A stretch of DNA of 64,000 bases, taken from positions 27,501 to 91,500 of the forward strand of contig JAOTOL010001011.1 of assembly GCA_034440575.1 (NCBI GenBank). The letters are read 5' to 3'. The notes beneath the pieces are model-generated. The model was given only the letters and a program-made list of their open reading frames with translations. It did no database searches and was not told the origin of the DNA. The position numbers were made by a program, and so were the translations under genes. The stretch is from Imbricaverruca yamaguchii. Its lineage: Eukaryota > Arthropoda > Thecostraca > Neoverrucidae. Of the stretch, positions 37,866 to 51,789 are shown piece after piece (position 1 is the stretch's first letter; every line of letters starts with the position of its first letter).

Positions 37866-40184
37866 CGCGTGACTGTCAAGTGATCCACTTGCATGAACGT
37901 CTGGAAGGCGACAGCATCGGCCACCGGTTCGAACAGCTCAGCTTCTACCCACGGCGCATTCGTCATCCATCTCGCCTACCCAGGACGACCGTAGCCGGCG
38001 GCTGGCTATGAGCGCGCCAAGTTCTGTCATCGCGTGAGGCGAGGGCCAATGTCTGCCTAATGGGCGACTCGACGGCTTGGGTGATTGAGGACTGGCCGGT
38101 GACAGCCTGCTTATGTCTCCCCACGGCCGCTCACATGGCGCGTCCCAGCTGACCAAAGCGTGACTAATTTGCACAGAGTTCAGCGAGTACATAATTCAGT
38201 ACATGGTGGAATACGCAGAGCAGCAGCCAATGTGGTGGGTGAGGTCCACCCCCATAGCAACCAAACATGAACCAGATCAAACAAGGACATTCGAATTTCC
38301 ACCATCTAAAGCCCGAAGTTTTGGGGACACGAAGTACCGGAACCTGTCCCGGTCTCGTTACATTTTTGTTTGGTCGGCCTCCTTTAGGGAAATCCTGGCT
38401 GCGCCGCTGGAAATGCAGACGCCGGAATTTGATTCATCTCTGGCACTTGCCCTCTTTTTGCAAGGCCTTGTGATTGAAAACTTTGATTTCTTGCACAAAA
38501 TGAAGGGCAGCTTACAGTCAGCTAGCGAAGTGACCCGCGGAAATTAACGCGCAAAGTTAACCATCTGGCGGTTAGTTTTGAGAAATACCGATTTCGCTGC
38601 TGAATAGCTCTGCCAACATGTCGAATGAACAGTGCCGTGCCCGGTCCCTTGAGGCCATGATAATTATCTGTTCACACAAACGTATTTTTAGTATTGCCAA
38701 ACTATCATTTTGACCATAGCCTAACGCTTTGATTGATTAGTTATATTAAGCAACACGCCTCGACGAAAATCTGGCACATCGGTGTAACAACGTACTGACA
38801 TGATTTGGCGTTAACAATCCAGTCTTATAAGCACTTTCAAAATCGAAAATGAAAGGCGTGACTTCCTGGACTACTGAGGAGCTTGCTGCACTCCCATCAC
38901 TGCACACTTTGACAATGCACACATACTTGGCACACCCATGGTCATGAAAATAAAAGTAAAGTTTCTCCTTTATTAAATTTGTCCACTAATATTTTTGTAT
39001 TACAAGTCAACAGTTGTTTTTTCGGAGACAGAAAATTCATGTGATATCAATGGTAGGCATGATGCCCAGAAAGCATACGAAAGTAGCAGACGGTGGTTCG
39101 AGACGCTTACTGTTGGAATGCGAACAGCTCGGTCAGGAGGAAAACATTCGATCTTGGACTCAAGACTTTTGCATGCACCCGTACCACTCTACCAGCGTTA
39201 TCATGTTTAACCCCGGCGTAAAGTTGGTAGACAGGGATGATCCATAGTCTTGGCAGCTGGACGAGTAGCTACCCAGACCCACAAGAGCCGTAATGCAGAA
39301 GGGGAACAGTATTGCATTTTTCGGCAGGGTTACTCAACAGAACCAGACCTTCAACACCTGTACACAAGGTGGCCACATACATTACATTTCCCAGGATCAT
39401 TCAACTGAGTGAAACCGATAGTAAACCGTGCGTACCGTCAGCTTTCCGAGTCAAAATATCATTCGTTTACCACCATGCAACGATTTTGACCAGAATTAAA
39501 ATAAGTTCACATCACCTTGGATAGAAATGGAAAGTCCGCACGACATCTGATGCGACAAAGACGCGGGATAGTAAATCGAAAAGGCGGTGACAATACCTGA
39601 TGTGTGGGAAATCTTAATCACATTCGCAAAGGAGTGTCTATACTGCGGACGAAAGCTCGTTAGACACAGGAATTTCCTTGGCAAAAATTGTCTTCCCATA
39701 GCAGCATCTAAAGGCAATACAGCAATACGGCCAACGTGGTCAATGCTAGAGATTGCATACAAGGCTATGGATTTAGCTCATTCCCATACAACCAAGCTGT
39801 GTGACTGGTGCCAGCTCAGTGGACGTCTATCACATCATAAACGCAAGCAGTTGGTACTCATGAGCGACACAGTTTGACCAGTTCCTGGAGGACTTCGTTC
39901 GCTGGCGTTGCCTTCCGATCACAGTCTGCTAGAGTCGCCACGAACTCCGATGCCGGTGGTGAATTTGGTTCATCCTGTCAGTTATGAGAATTAATGTGAC
40001 GATGAGGTTAAGCGGGTCTGAGCTTTGTATAGCTAAAAGTGCTTAGCTACGTGGTCGGTTTTCGTAACGGCAGGCGGACTCAACCGTATCCAATTGGAGC
40101 TGGTGTGGAACAGCACGCCGACGTAACCATGCCAGCACTCGCTTCCCGCCATCAAGATCGACTTCATGTTGGTCGCCGATCGAG

Positions 40185-40340
40185 TCATGCCGTAGTCGTA
40201 GCTGATGCCTACCATCCAGAACACGATCCATGTGTAGTCGTAGCTGATGTTTACCGTCTAGATGGCGATCGGCAGCCGTAGTCGTAGCTGATGTCTACCA
40301 TCTAGAAGGCAGCTTGCCGCTGCAGTTTTAGCTGACGTCT
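40185..40340. repeat. Short tandem duplication, 3 diverged copies
   Basis: GTAGTCGTAGCTGATG followed by CTACCATCTAGAA- or TTACCGTCTAGA-like text recurs at about 40192, 40236 and 40278. Confidence 0.7.
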
Positions 40341-42929
40341 CCGTCCAGAACTCGACCCAACCAGATGAGGGTGATTAACTGGTTCATCATTTGAGCCAAG
40401 GCCATTCTAATTTTGAAAGAATCCGACAATTCCGTGAACGTCACCTGTTGCAAATGGCTAAATTTCGGCTTGGCAGGTTAAAAAATTTGAATTGGATACC
40501 AGATAATCTTATGGTTGGCAGGGCAATGTATTAGGCAGCTACTTCAATATTTATTGGGAACAATGAAGAAAAATAATCATTTCGATGATCGACGATCGAA
40601 TATTTTGATTGCAAAATGTTCGAACTTTTGTTATTTCGCCACGAAGGACAAAGCAGGCAAACAAACCTGTGATCGCCTCAAAGTAAGCAAACAAAACTAT
40701 CATGCCTTGGCCCAGTGGTAGCTTGATGGTACGCGGTTGTGCTGAGTTGGCTCGTTCACCCTATTTACCCAATAGCTTCATCTCGTCCCTCAGTCGCGAG
40801 TACGCCATCGGGATGCTATTAAGCAAGCTTCTGTGGCGAGAGAAGGCACCATAGGCGTACGAACAAACTGTTGGGAGTTGGGGAGGGCAGGCACCTACCC
40901 TCTCCCCATTTTTGTGACCATTAAACACTAACCATTTGGACAGTGCATGGAATGAAACGACTTAATAGTAATTCGCCGTTCAAATACGTCAGATGTTTTG
41001 TCGGACTTGGAGAGATGCATGATGACGTCACAAATAATTGGAAGCTATATGGTAGCAGCACAGAGCTAATGCCGGAAAAGTTTGCACGTGGATGAAATAA
41101 CACCTGTTGAATAGTATATTCCCGTTAGGGCAATATTTATTAGCGTTGCTACGAGACGCTAGGTGATGACAACTCAACCCGCGCCTTAGGGCGCGGCGTG
41201 TAACTCAGCAGGCTGTTCCCGTCATCTTTAGCGGCATCAAACTACTACGATCTATGCTTACAGCCGGCAGATGTCGCACCCGGCGGACCACTCGCCGAAC
41301 TTCCGGTTACGGAACTAAGCCAGAAAAAAATGAAATCCGGGATTAATGGGCCAGTACACTTCCGTAACTCTGAAAGATAATAAAGGGCCATATGGGAACA
41401 CGCAGTATTACTAAGTTCCACGCAGAAATTAATTCACAGCTGAAATGTGTTGACATCTGGCAACGTCCCCCTTCCCGTCGCAGCCGAGCACCTTCCGGCC
41501 GGAACAACGGAAGAGCAGGGTTCATAGTCTAGCCCACCCCCACCCCATCAACCACACCTCTGCCTGTGACGCCCATTTCCAGTCTCCTCCTTCCGTCCGA
41601 GACGGTCTTTCAGCCGTACATCGACGAAAACGGAACGGCTGAAACTAACTGGAGTCGATATCATCGAAAGCCAAACCGTAGGTCGCAACTGCAAAGAAAA
41701 GAAAAACTCCAGCGAACGAGTAAGTAAATGCTAATGAACATGTTACTGATTACATCACATTGCAGGATACAATTTTCCTCCTTGCCGTTTACCATTCGAC
41801 TTATCGTACGTTTCTTGACTGAGTGGTTTCAGAAAATACCCTTTCCCGCTAAATGTAGCAACACCAAAACTTAATTCTCTTCAATATTCAACACACGGAA
41901 GAGTAGACGTAGCACGTCAACTCGCGGTATGCTCCACAGAAGCTCTGGCTTCAACAATACACCGAGAAAACCGGATCATTGTAATGGATAAAAGGCATAT
42001 ACATGATTTAGATTCCGGACATTTCCACAACTTCAGTGGCCAAATAGCAGGGCTCGACAACAATACGGAGCAATATTACTGCACAACAACGCACCGACAT
42101 CTGTGTAGGATACTTCCTCTTGGACAGTTCCTCACTCGGATACTTCCTGCAAAGCATCCGACAACAGTCCCGAACACTGCGGCGGTACGATAGGCGTCGG
42201 ACTGGAAACAATGTCGAAGAGGGCATTTTTGTCGCAGAAGTGGTAATACTTCCGGGACTCGTCACATTGTAACATACGATTAAACATCTACAACATAAAA
42301 ATAGCATGCTCCCATCACGTTTGCATTCGTATTCGAAGCTAAGGTGCCTGGTGATATTTTCTGACCGGAAATTATCCTCATTTGGTTCGCCTTGGTCGGT
42401 ATATCGATCGAGCAGCCGCTAAGTTCCGCTAATGCCGCGGTCCGATCCAAGCTTCACGACTCTTCATGCGGATGTGTGCACGACCTTTCGGGCAAAAGAA
42501 CAGACCCAATACCAGCCAATTCCACAGGCGATGCTCAAAGAAAACGAAAGTGATCCATCGGTAAAACGATCAGTTGCACGTTACATTGCCAGCCGAAGGA
42601 CAAGCCCAGTGTCACCAACATAAAATTGCCAGGTAGGCAACAGACATGACGATCAACGCTGTCCAAGCTGGAAACGCACGCAATCCAGACAGCGTGGCTC
42701 ATCGCGTAGCGTGGACGCGTCCACGTTCGGCCGCAAAGCTGTGACACGTCGTACTCGCAGCACAGCCCGCCACAATTCGCCGGACGAGCTGCGCTTCAGG
42801 ACGACCATGCTCCCCACACGGTTCGGCCGACCCGCTGGTGTCGGTCGGACGCCTCTACAGGTGCGGACATGCCGCCGCCAGACGCCACACGTCCCACGGA
42901 CCGCGCCAGACCGCGACCTGCTGCTGCTG

Positions 42930-42948
42930 GGGGGGGGGGGGGGGCTGC
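42930..42948. repeat. G homopolymer
   Basis: A run of about 16 Gs in a GC-rich stretch; its length is likely imprecise in the assembly. Confidence 0.8.
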
Positions 42949-43165
42949 AGAAGCCAACGCGACGCTGATCGACACCGCCTGCCGAACGGACCGCGACAGA
43001 CGCGACGCACCCACTGAGCATCGAAATGTTCCTGCCGCAGCAGACAGCGCCGGCACGTTTCGGGGGGGGCGATTGCCTCAGCACAGGTGATGGCGGCTGG
43101 CGGCCCAGCCCAGACGCAGAGCTGGCGGCTGACACAGGCGGGGCGCAGCGGTTCTCCGTCGACCC

Positions 43166-43490
43166 CAGTGAGAAGTCGGTGTGTGGTCGCCAGCTCATCA
43201 CCTGACCCCAGTGAGAAGTCGGTGTGTAGTCGCCAGCTCATCACCTGACCCCAGTGAGAAGTGGTGTGGGGCGCCAGCTCATCACCTGACCCCAGTGAGA
43301 AGTCGGTGTGTAGTCGCCAGCTCATCACCTGACCCCAGTGAGAAGTCGGTGTGTGGTCGCCAGCTCATCACCTGACCCCAGTGAGAAGTCGGTGTGTAGT
43401 CGCCAGCTCATCACCTGACCCCAGTGAGAAGTCGGTGTGTGGTCGCCAGCTCATCACCTGACCCCAGTGAGAAGTCGGTGTGTAGTCGCC
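43166..43490. repeat. 43-bp minisatellite with donor-like sites on both strands
   Basis: About 8 units of GACCCCAGTGAGAAGTCGGT followed by GTGTGGTCGCCAGCTCATCACCT split across the unit end. One unit (around 43262) is shortened. The plus strand holds CCCA then GTGAGAAG; the minus strand holds GGTCAG then GTGATGAG. Confidence 0.93.
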
Positions 43491-46400
43491 AGCAGAAGCG
43501 CCCCGCCCAGACAAGATCGTCCGCTGGCCGCGAAGGACGACGACCCGGTCTGCATGGCAGCTGGCTGCTCGCCTGGGGGCACGGGCCGGTCGTCAGTCAG
43601 GCTTTCGGCAATGACGCAAGGCTGGCGTAGACTCCGAATACGGGGGTCTGTCGAAAACAAGGCGGGGCTGATTGGATCCGAGTTATGAGTCGTGCCAGCA
43701 TCGATCGTCCCCAGGCTGATCTGAGCCAGACTGACGTCAGACTACCAAAACTGGGAAGGTCTGCCGAAGAGATGCGCCGATACGTGGCATGCCAGTCACC
43801 ATTGTCACCAAACATTTGTTGGAGAATAATTACTGGGTGTGAAAAAGTGGTCAAAATACCGCCTGCACTGAGGATGAAGTACACATATATCCGGGAACAA
43901 TGCGACAGCTGGAAGAGACAAGGCAAGAATGGAGATGGTGGTGGTTATTGGTTTTACGATGCGTCTACTGTTTTGGATCAAACAGCGTCGTCAAGTTCTC
44001 ATGCTGGTCGGTTGCAGGCGAAGAGTAGGGTCAGGTGGGACACGAACCCGCAGCCAGGTCAGGAGTAGGGAACAGTTAGGGCACCTTATCTTCATATTTC
44101 TCGCTCCCAAAATGGCAGAACAACTGGGTGACAACTGGGTGGGAGGGACAGAGGGCTATTTCGCACATTATCACCTGGTTAACATGACAAGTTTATTCCC
44201 GCTTGGCACTGCACTGCACCGGCGAAGTCCACACTCCCGGACTATCCCTTCTCACTCTCAGATCGCAACGGTCCAAATCGTGGAACTTCAAGTTGGGAAA
44301 AACACTTTAATCTGAATCTGAGTCAAGGATTGCTACTGAGTTCCCTGCCTGATTCGAGGAAGCGGATCCACACCACATCGTGGGGGGATAGACACCATAG
44401 ACTTCATGCCAGACATCCGTTCGCAGATGTTCCTCTAGATATACACTCACATGCAGCACATTCCCTTAGGAGGGATATTTGCGAGTAGATACAATGGACC
44501 AGAAGAAATGCGAAAAGGCCATTGCGATGAAGCATAGGAGACCGCTATTATCAACTGTCCAGGAATCAGCAAGAAGCCGTAGTACGCAAGCCGTAGTACG
44601 TAGTACACATTTTCATTTGAGATATTGCGGATACATGCACTGCGTGTCTTCTGCGCTTGTTGAAGCGTTACATAAAACAGCAGGGTATGACGATGAGTTG
44701 CTGGAAGGCAGTGCATGTATGGGTTAATAATGTGCATAGCTTCACGTGGAACACATTCTGGCACGGTGTTTGTTTAGCGGTATATATTGTGGTTAGTGAA
44801 ACGTGCCGAGTGTGCTGGGAATGGCTGGATATAATTGTAGCATGTATGATCCGGCACTGAGCAGCTGTCTCCAACCGAATACACGACTACATATCAGGAT
44901 AAAAATATACCCATTGTCTTGAACGTTCCTCTTACACTTCGCCGACGTAGCGGCAGAAGAGCGGAGGGCACCTGAATTTATGTGCCTTGCAATGTATGTC
45001 AACTCAACACGATCAGCTGAGTGAGGACCAGACTACGTGTGGCACCCAGTCTGCCCTGGCCGCCCGGGTAGGCCGATAAATGTATTTGACTGTCAATGAA
45101 CCATGTTTACGGCTTACCGGTATCATTCACTTTAATTCGCCGTTCAGTTTTCGCAGCACATAAGCTTGTCGTATGTCGGCCCATTCTGTCTCTCGGGAGA
45201 GTTGGGAGGGGTTGCTCTTTCCACCCACGCAGAGACTCAACCCATCCCTCACACTCAGAGAAGTAACCCATTCCACTTATCCAGAGGCACAACCCACTCG
45301 GTCATGGGGGAAGCATCCTAAGTATTGACGAGGAATATTGACGCCTCGATTGCAGTGGGAAACAACCGAGGGTGTTGTCAGATGATTTATTTTTCTTCTT
45401 TTTATGTCCGCGGCCAAGTGCTAGCCAGCCTGTTGGGAAAGGCTACGGTAACCGGAACACCGTTTTCCGGGCAAATCAGCTACGTTAAGGACTCAAGCAA
45501 AGGAAATAATGTTTGCTAATGAATGTATTTCTGGAGGCCCTTTGTAGTAAACTGGATCGTGAACGTCCTGCACAACACAGGCAGACAGTTTTGGCTGCTC
45601 AGAAGCGGCCAGCTCATCCGAGTGGGCAGGAGGACCCCCAGCCAGTCAGCCCTGTAGCCACACACTGTACCAAAATGCGTGCGGACGAAACCCAGACAGC
45701 CTAAATGCACTATTAATTCCGTTGTTTTTATATGAATAATTGTATATATATATATAATTCATATAAGAGGAGTTCCGAAAGATATGGAAAATCGTTTCCC
45801 AGAACTGTCATCAGGGTCAGTAGTATTTGATACTTGGCTGCGGAGCGCTGCATTGAAATTATATTGGGCGCGCTAGAACTCCCTCATGCAGACGACATGC
45901 TTGGTTTCATGCCGGGCAAGGTCAGAGCACATGTTTAATGGGGAATATCTTATGTGTTTTATACTCCTACTGCTTCTGCAGATGGGTCCTGCAACAACAG
46001 TGGAGATTCCAAGGGACATCACAGAGGAGAATAGGGGGAGACTCTGGTGGGCATGAATGAAGACCTGTTCTTGCCAACTTGTATGTTGTTTCATTACCGG
46101 GCACCATGGTGTGCCCTGAGACTTGGAGGATCTGTGCACTACCTTCCGGAACAATCAGGAATAGGTCTCGAACATTCCCATTCATTGAATGAGGTGTGCT
46201 GTGACATTTCGTTATCGCCTGAGGGGCTGACTGCGAATCGGATCAAAGAGCAGCTCGAGGTATCTTATTGTGTTCTATATATTGTAAACGTTGATACGTT
46301 GCACGTAATTCCGAAAAGAAAACTGCCATTATATCAGAGAGCCATTATATCGGTGCTGCGCGACATCTGGTCCAACAAATGCTGCACCAGTTTTACCTAT

Positions 46401-47879
46401 CTGCACACATTCCATTTGCCAAGAAAAAGACGAACGAAGTGTGTGCGCAATTATTTTCGAAATAGATATCGTGCTGCAGCAGTGATGAGCTGAAATATCG
46501 GAATCAGAAATAGGTAATGACAATTGGCGGGGGACTAAACCAAAATGGTGCGTATCTGAGAAGAGGAGGGATAATAAATTTTGTAGTTCTGAGTACGTCA
46601 TGCAGATTTCGCAGCGGATCTCAGATTGTACGGATTGGCCGTCATCGGCCTTGGTGTGGTCGTGAGGACGTAAATACACTAGAGTATGACGTGTCTTGGC
46701 TATGACCGAACTCTCATTGCATATCTTACAAGGTTATATGGTCGGCGATGCTGTAGGCTATGTGTATACGCTTCAATCTAAAGATTAACTGCAGGAATGG
46801 AACAAAATGCGCCATGGATTAAACGGAGTGTTCCTTTTTTAATAAACTCCAGGCGGTGTACAAGTGTAGGGGATAAATCAACGACATACATGTTGCATGC
46901 ACCGATGGGCCTAATGAGTGATATATACCTATACATTTATCAGTTTTGCAATTTACAACCTCCCTCCATTCTCTCCCAGATATTTGCCGCATGATATTTA
47001 ATAGTATTAAGCATTTCTTACGGACATGCATGAGCAGTGAAACGTAATCCATGGTCAATTATAACGCATATACCCTTGATTCGGCACAGACTAGTGTATG
47101 CATTCCGTCGACGCACAGCGGGATAGCTGGGGATGTTCGAAGACGTCGGCGGACAAATATCGCTGTGGCACATTTGAGCACAGAGAGGGAGGGACCATGT
47201 CTTGCACCACGTGATTGTGATGGCCCACCTGTGGGCCATGTTGTACCGTGGGAATTGACATATGCACACCACTGTCCGTGTTAGATATGATATCACCGAG
47301 TCGATCGTGGTAAGAGAGAGGTTCAGGTGCGCACTGTCTAAAAAAGTTAAAAATAATGTGTGCCAGAAAATAGTCTGAACACTCGATTGGACTTCATGAG
47401 GTCAAGTTGCTGTGGAGAGAAGCAAACTGAATGCGCCATGAAGCGGAGTGGAGTGGAGTGGAGTGGCGTGGTATGTAATAGTGAGGTGAGGTGAATGTTT
47501 GTTATAATTATATAGTGCAGCGAACTAGGGACAAGTTAATCATCGCGAGATTTATCATATTTTAAGAGGTGTATTGCAAGAGAGCAAACATAAGAATTTG
47601 TTATGCAAATGGTGAAAGCGAGTCATGTACGTTGAAGCAATCTACGACTCTAAAGAACACGCATAATTACGAATAATATAGACACATAATAAAAAACGTT
47701 ATCACATGATCACAAGCACCCAATATCTGCAGGTAAGTACGGCCACCTGTAGGTGAATACAATTGCTCTACGATGTCGGTACCTTTCAGACGACGCAGTT
47801 ACAGGATACGCAGTAGGTGTGCACGCGGTTGACCCCGAACCTGTATAACTATCACATTCTGTGGCCTCATCAACATAGT
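43491..47879. other. No gene recognised apart from one SINE
   Basis: Short ORFs only. A short TA run with an imperfect palindrome lies at 45735-45768. Confidence 0.55.
43935..44060 (-). mobile_element. SINE (family C), truncated or diverged copy
   Basis: The minus strand matches 26870-26986: GGGTTCGTGTCCCACCTGAC, CTACTCTTCGCCTGC, then CATCGTAAAACCAATAACCA and a CCACCAT tail. The head beyond the B box is diverged or absent. No TSD found. Confidence 0.7.
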
Positions 47880-48640
47880 TTTCACCACGACTTGTTCATT
47901 GAGGCTGTTCGGCTCGACGCTGTCGCACGCAATTTACAGCATCGATCGAAGCATGGCGACGCCATTGGTTTCCGCGGATACCTCTAAGGCCTTTGACAGG
48001 GTCGAGCACAGCCGCCTCCCGTGGGAGCTGGGGGGGGGTGCAGTGTCGACGCAGGATGGCTTGGCGCCCGGCTGAGAGGTAGGATGCAATCAGTGAGATA
48101 AAACAACGCTCTGAACGCGACTCGCGGAGTGATCTGGGGATCGATTGTTAAACACACCCCCGTTGGTGTCGTGCACCAACTGTCTCGCGCGACACATATC
48201 GCACGGAAAAACGTCATTGTTTTCCGAGACGATGCATGACTAAGATGCCGAATATCCCGTACATATTCACCGGGCTATGAAGTCCAAGAGAGGGAAAGTT
48301 GGCAAGATATAGCAATTATTTGGTTGACGAGAAGCGGTCTAAAAATAACTATCTTAAACACCGAAATGACTTTACCTGAATCAGGAAGGCTTCGCAGCAA
48401 TACTCAGCCCTCCGTGGACTTTGGAAGCAGCCGATTTCACTCCACTGTGGCTGTCGAGTTTTAGGTGTCCTCGTTGACCCTCGACTAAATCTGGCACGCC
48501 ACGTATCGGTTATTGTTCGTCGATGCTCCGCAATCGTGGTGGGGATTGCCATATTAAGACATCGCACACCTAAAGACGCTCGGAATAAGACTATCGTAGG
48601 ATTAGTTTTCCTGTAAGCGCGCTACTGCACCAAAATATTG
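47880..48640 (+). mobile_element. Decayed LINE reverse-transcriptase relic
   Basis: Motif A is readable at about 47955-48020 (PLVSADTSKAFDRVEHSRLP). Downstream in shifted frames are RGVIWGSI (the G-P-QGS-like segment), VIVFRDDA where the catalytic F/Y-A-DD has Arg for Ala, then GLKITILNTEMTL, VLGVLVDPRLNLARHV and a LRHRTPKDARNKTIVG segment. This order fits the thumb and palm of a LINE RT, but stops and frameshifts abound. Family (I or Jockey group) is uncertain; it may be related to the RNase-H LINE at 15.3 kb. Confidence 0.75.
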
Positions 48641-51600
48641 ACTGGACTCGCTAGCTCAGAGGCACAGACCTCAAAGGTCATCAATCTCGGTGCCAGCATT
48701 GTAAGACATTCAGATGGCGACGTGAGGTTGGGCCGTGGCGAGAGGGTGGCCAGGCCAGAGGGTAGTTGTCGAAATGTGACATATAGCAAGGCTTTAGCGT
48801 CCTATGATACCAAGAAATACTATTTTCAAAATGTCTCCAACATAGACATTTAAGAATTGCTATGATTTAACACACCTACACTAAGTAGCAAAACAATAAA
48901 CAAACTGGATAATTGACTTCTGGAAATGTTCGCTGAACCCAACAGTGAATGAACGTATTCAATAAATGAAGTTGTCTATATATTTCGGTGCACAGAGGGA
49001 TGAGTATAGCTTGATGTATTAATTATAAGGTTAAATTTTAGAGCGATTTGCAGGCCATCGGCATAGCAGTATAGCAACTGGAACCCATTGGATTCCCATT
49101 GATTCCACAATACTTAGGACTATGATCATGTTCTTTGAGGTAAATCCTACCACATTGATTTAACACGTTTAAGCATCTCAAAAGGCCTGCCTGTCGATCC
49201 ATATTTCAGTGTCTAGGGACTCTTACCCATGATGCATTTTATCTCAGTCTTGTAACCTAGTTATTCAATTCGATTTTCTTACAACACTCAATGAGGTTTT
49301 TCCAGCGAAGTCTGGTTCCCTGTTCTGCTGGCGTTTTCTCTGCCATGAATAATTATTGATTCATTGATATTGATTGGTTGATCTCTATGTATTTATTTCA
49401 TAATACATGCCCTCCACGTGCAGTGGCTGTTACCTATTGATTATGATCAATCGAAGTGTACACTTTTCCAAAACTTGGCAGTTTTGCGTATTCGCATTTC
49501 ATAGCCTGCATGCTTCATGCCAGCAGCAAAATGTATTTGGGCCATTGCCGCTAATGATAGGTTAGCAAAGTGCCGCGACTATGTAGCTTTGCATCACAGC
49601 AACTCATCTTAGTATTCCTGGCGCGCTGTGTGAAGATGACGAGCACGCCCGGTCCTCTGCCATGGTTATCAGATAACAGGCAGCTAGTCATGATTTGCAT
49701 GGACAATGCAGTCGAATAAACCAAGTCCTACAGTGATGTGGGGAAGATGGCGCACAGCTCCACTGAAGCGAAGAGAATCCTGGCCAGTGCGGCGAACTGA
49801 AGCTCGGCGCAGATGTGTGCGACCAGTGTTCCTCTTCAGAAACGCGTGTCCGCAGGCTCCGTTCGAACGGCCTCAGCATGCCAAGATCATCTGATGCGAT
49901 TCTGATCATGCGTCGGCCGTCGCGAGTCCTCAATTCACGGATATTGGCGTCGTGACTGGGCGCCGTTGAGCGGGGCGCATATCGCCGTCACGTCCGGTCG
50001 CCGGCGCTTCGGCACCTCCCGACTTTGATCAATGCTAGATGCGTCACAATTCGATGCCGGACTGGAGGTGTTCAGCCTGCTCGGCTTTCTCCATGGGTAC
50101 CGAGGTTCCAGCGAAGCTCTCACGAGTTCGGAGACTCGTCGATTACAGATCGCGAAGTCCTCTGGGGAGCGGCTGAGGATACGTGTGCCTGACCCACCGT
50201 CAACCATCGCTGAAACTAAAGTGTGCTCGCTGTTGGCTCGCTCTAGCTGACGCTTTGTTTTTCTCACACACCTCCTCTTTATCTCTCTCCCACTATCTCT
50301 GTCGCCTTCACACACACTCTCTCGCCCTCACTCTCTATCTCCCTCTCTCTCTCTTTCGTGCTTCCCCTGTATTGTCTATATCGTATCGCTTACTAAATCC
50401 CTTTTATCTGCTCTTTTCCAATCTCCAGCTTAACACAATGATGCTGGGTTAGCCATTAATGGGCCCGCGACGCCAATAGCTGAGATGACAAAGCACTCAT
50501 TGATCTCCCGTTGTCTATTGAGGAATGATTGAAATTGGCTCCCACGCCTGCACTAAAGATTTCTGGCCGGCACGCTCCACCGACTTCCCTTCCGACAGCG
50601 TTAATGCCGTCCCCGGCAGGGGAGTGGCCGTGGGGCAGCATCGGCGGCACGCTACGCCGCCGGTCAAGATTGTGCTGTCTAGCTGGAGTACTCCGAGCAA
50701 GTGGTGAATTCGGGGCATACGCAACAAACTGCCACAAGCTCTGAGTGGCACGCGATCTGGTTCCCTGAAACCAGCCCTACACACGTTCGAGCATGTAGGT
50801 CACAGAATGGACGCCCATGCACACAAAGGGTGCGTTGGCTTAGCATGAGCCGAACACCGGATGAAACTCTGCTACAATTGTGTCGCCCTTGCATGTGAGG
50901 AAACCCCAATTCTTGTATCGCTTCTTGGATATTCCTGAATTCCCGGGAATCATTTTCTGACTCATTCATTCACAAGATCTACAGTTTCGCGTAGAAACTG
51001 TCATTGGTCCAAGCTTGGGGAAGGGGAGGAACGGTCTCCAGCAATATTGCATAGATATTCGCAGTCTGGTGGGGAGTTAAGGTTAATGAACCTTTAGTGG
51101 TTAGTAACCTTGAATCTTTAGTGGTTAATAGCATTGCCTTCTTACCTAGGGCACTTCGTACTAGATACGCGACCAAGTGTATACAGCCTTCATAGGTCAC
51201 TAGGTGGAATCAGTTGCTGTTTGAAGCATCGTCTCTTTACCAACGTGCTGAGTGCCGGCTTCACTTAAGCATCGCCGGTTTCTCGCACCTATTAGTCGCA
51301 GGAGAATGGCGGAGGAAAACGAAACGCGAACCAAAAACCTATCGGTTCAAATACGAGTACTCATGCTTTGACTCACCCATCGTGTGGTACTCGGACATAA
51401 TAGTTTTCCAACAGTTGTCCGTGCAGCTTTCCAACAGCGATAAGGCTTTCGGAAATTTTCGGGGATTTCCCCGTTGCGTGCTATATTGGTGTGTTTTCTA
51501 AATAACAACATAAATATATTGTTAACATCCTGGATTCCAATGACCATACATTTTGGTCGAGGCTCCCCTAAACTCAACTAACTAACTGATGACGATAAAG

Positions 51601-51789
51601 TCGATGATCGGTGACGCTCAGGCGTCTCCCATTTGACATAACTGACTGAATTAATGTTCGGAGGTCGCACATTGACATCTCAGACAGAAGGCATTGGGCT
51701 CGTTTATAGAACCCCAGGAGAGACCAACTACCGCGTGCAGAAACCGTAGCGTACGACACACCGTGCAGCTCGGCTGGGATGAACAGCTT
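48641..51789. other. No gene recognised
   Basis: This lies downstream of the dpr exons in transcript direction, so the missing 3' exons could be here. The minus-strand ORFs at 49.7-50.7 kb (GC-rich) do not show a linker, transmembrane or GPI-anchor pattern I can defend. A CT-rich tract covers 50265-50355. Confidence 0.5.
51570..51592 (+). mobile_element. Possible LINE-tail relic
   Basis: The plus strand around 51556-51588 reads GGTCGAGGCTCCCCTAAACT then CAACTAACTAACT, resembling the end of the RNase-H LINE tail. No convincing TSD. Confidence 0.3.

Larger units (their letters stand above)
36251..43165. other. Long stretch without recognisable genes
   Basis: Only the listed arrays were identified. 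The GC-rich part 42650-43165 is open on both strands (up to 182 codons on minus) with low-complexity Pro/Arg-rich translation and no recognisable domain. Confidence 0.55.

Noticed and set aside
47726..47742. Consensus splice donor CTGCAG/GTAAGTAC
   Set aside because: No open, recognisable exon upstream; a single match is expected by chance in 64 kb.
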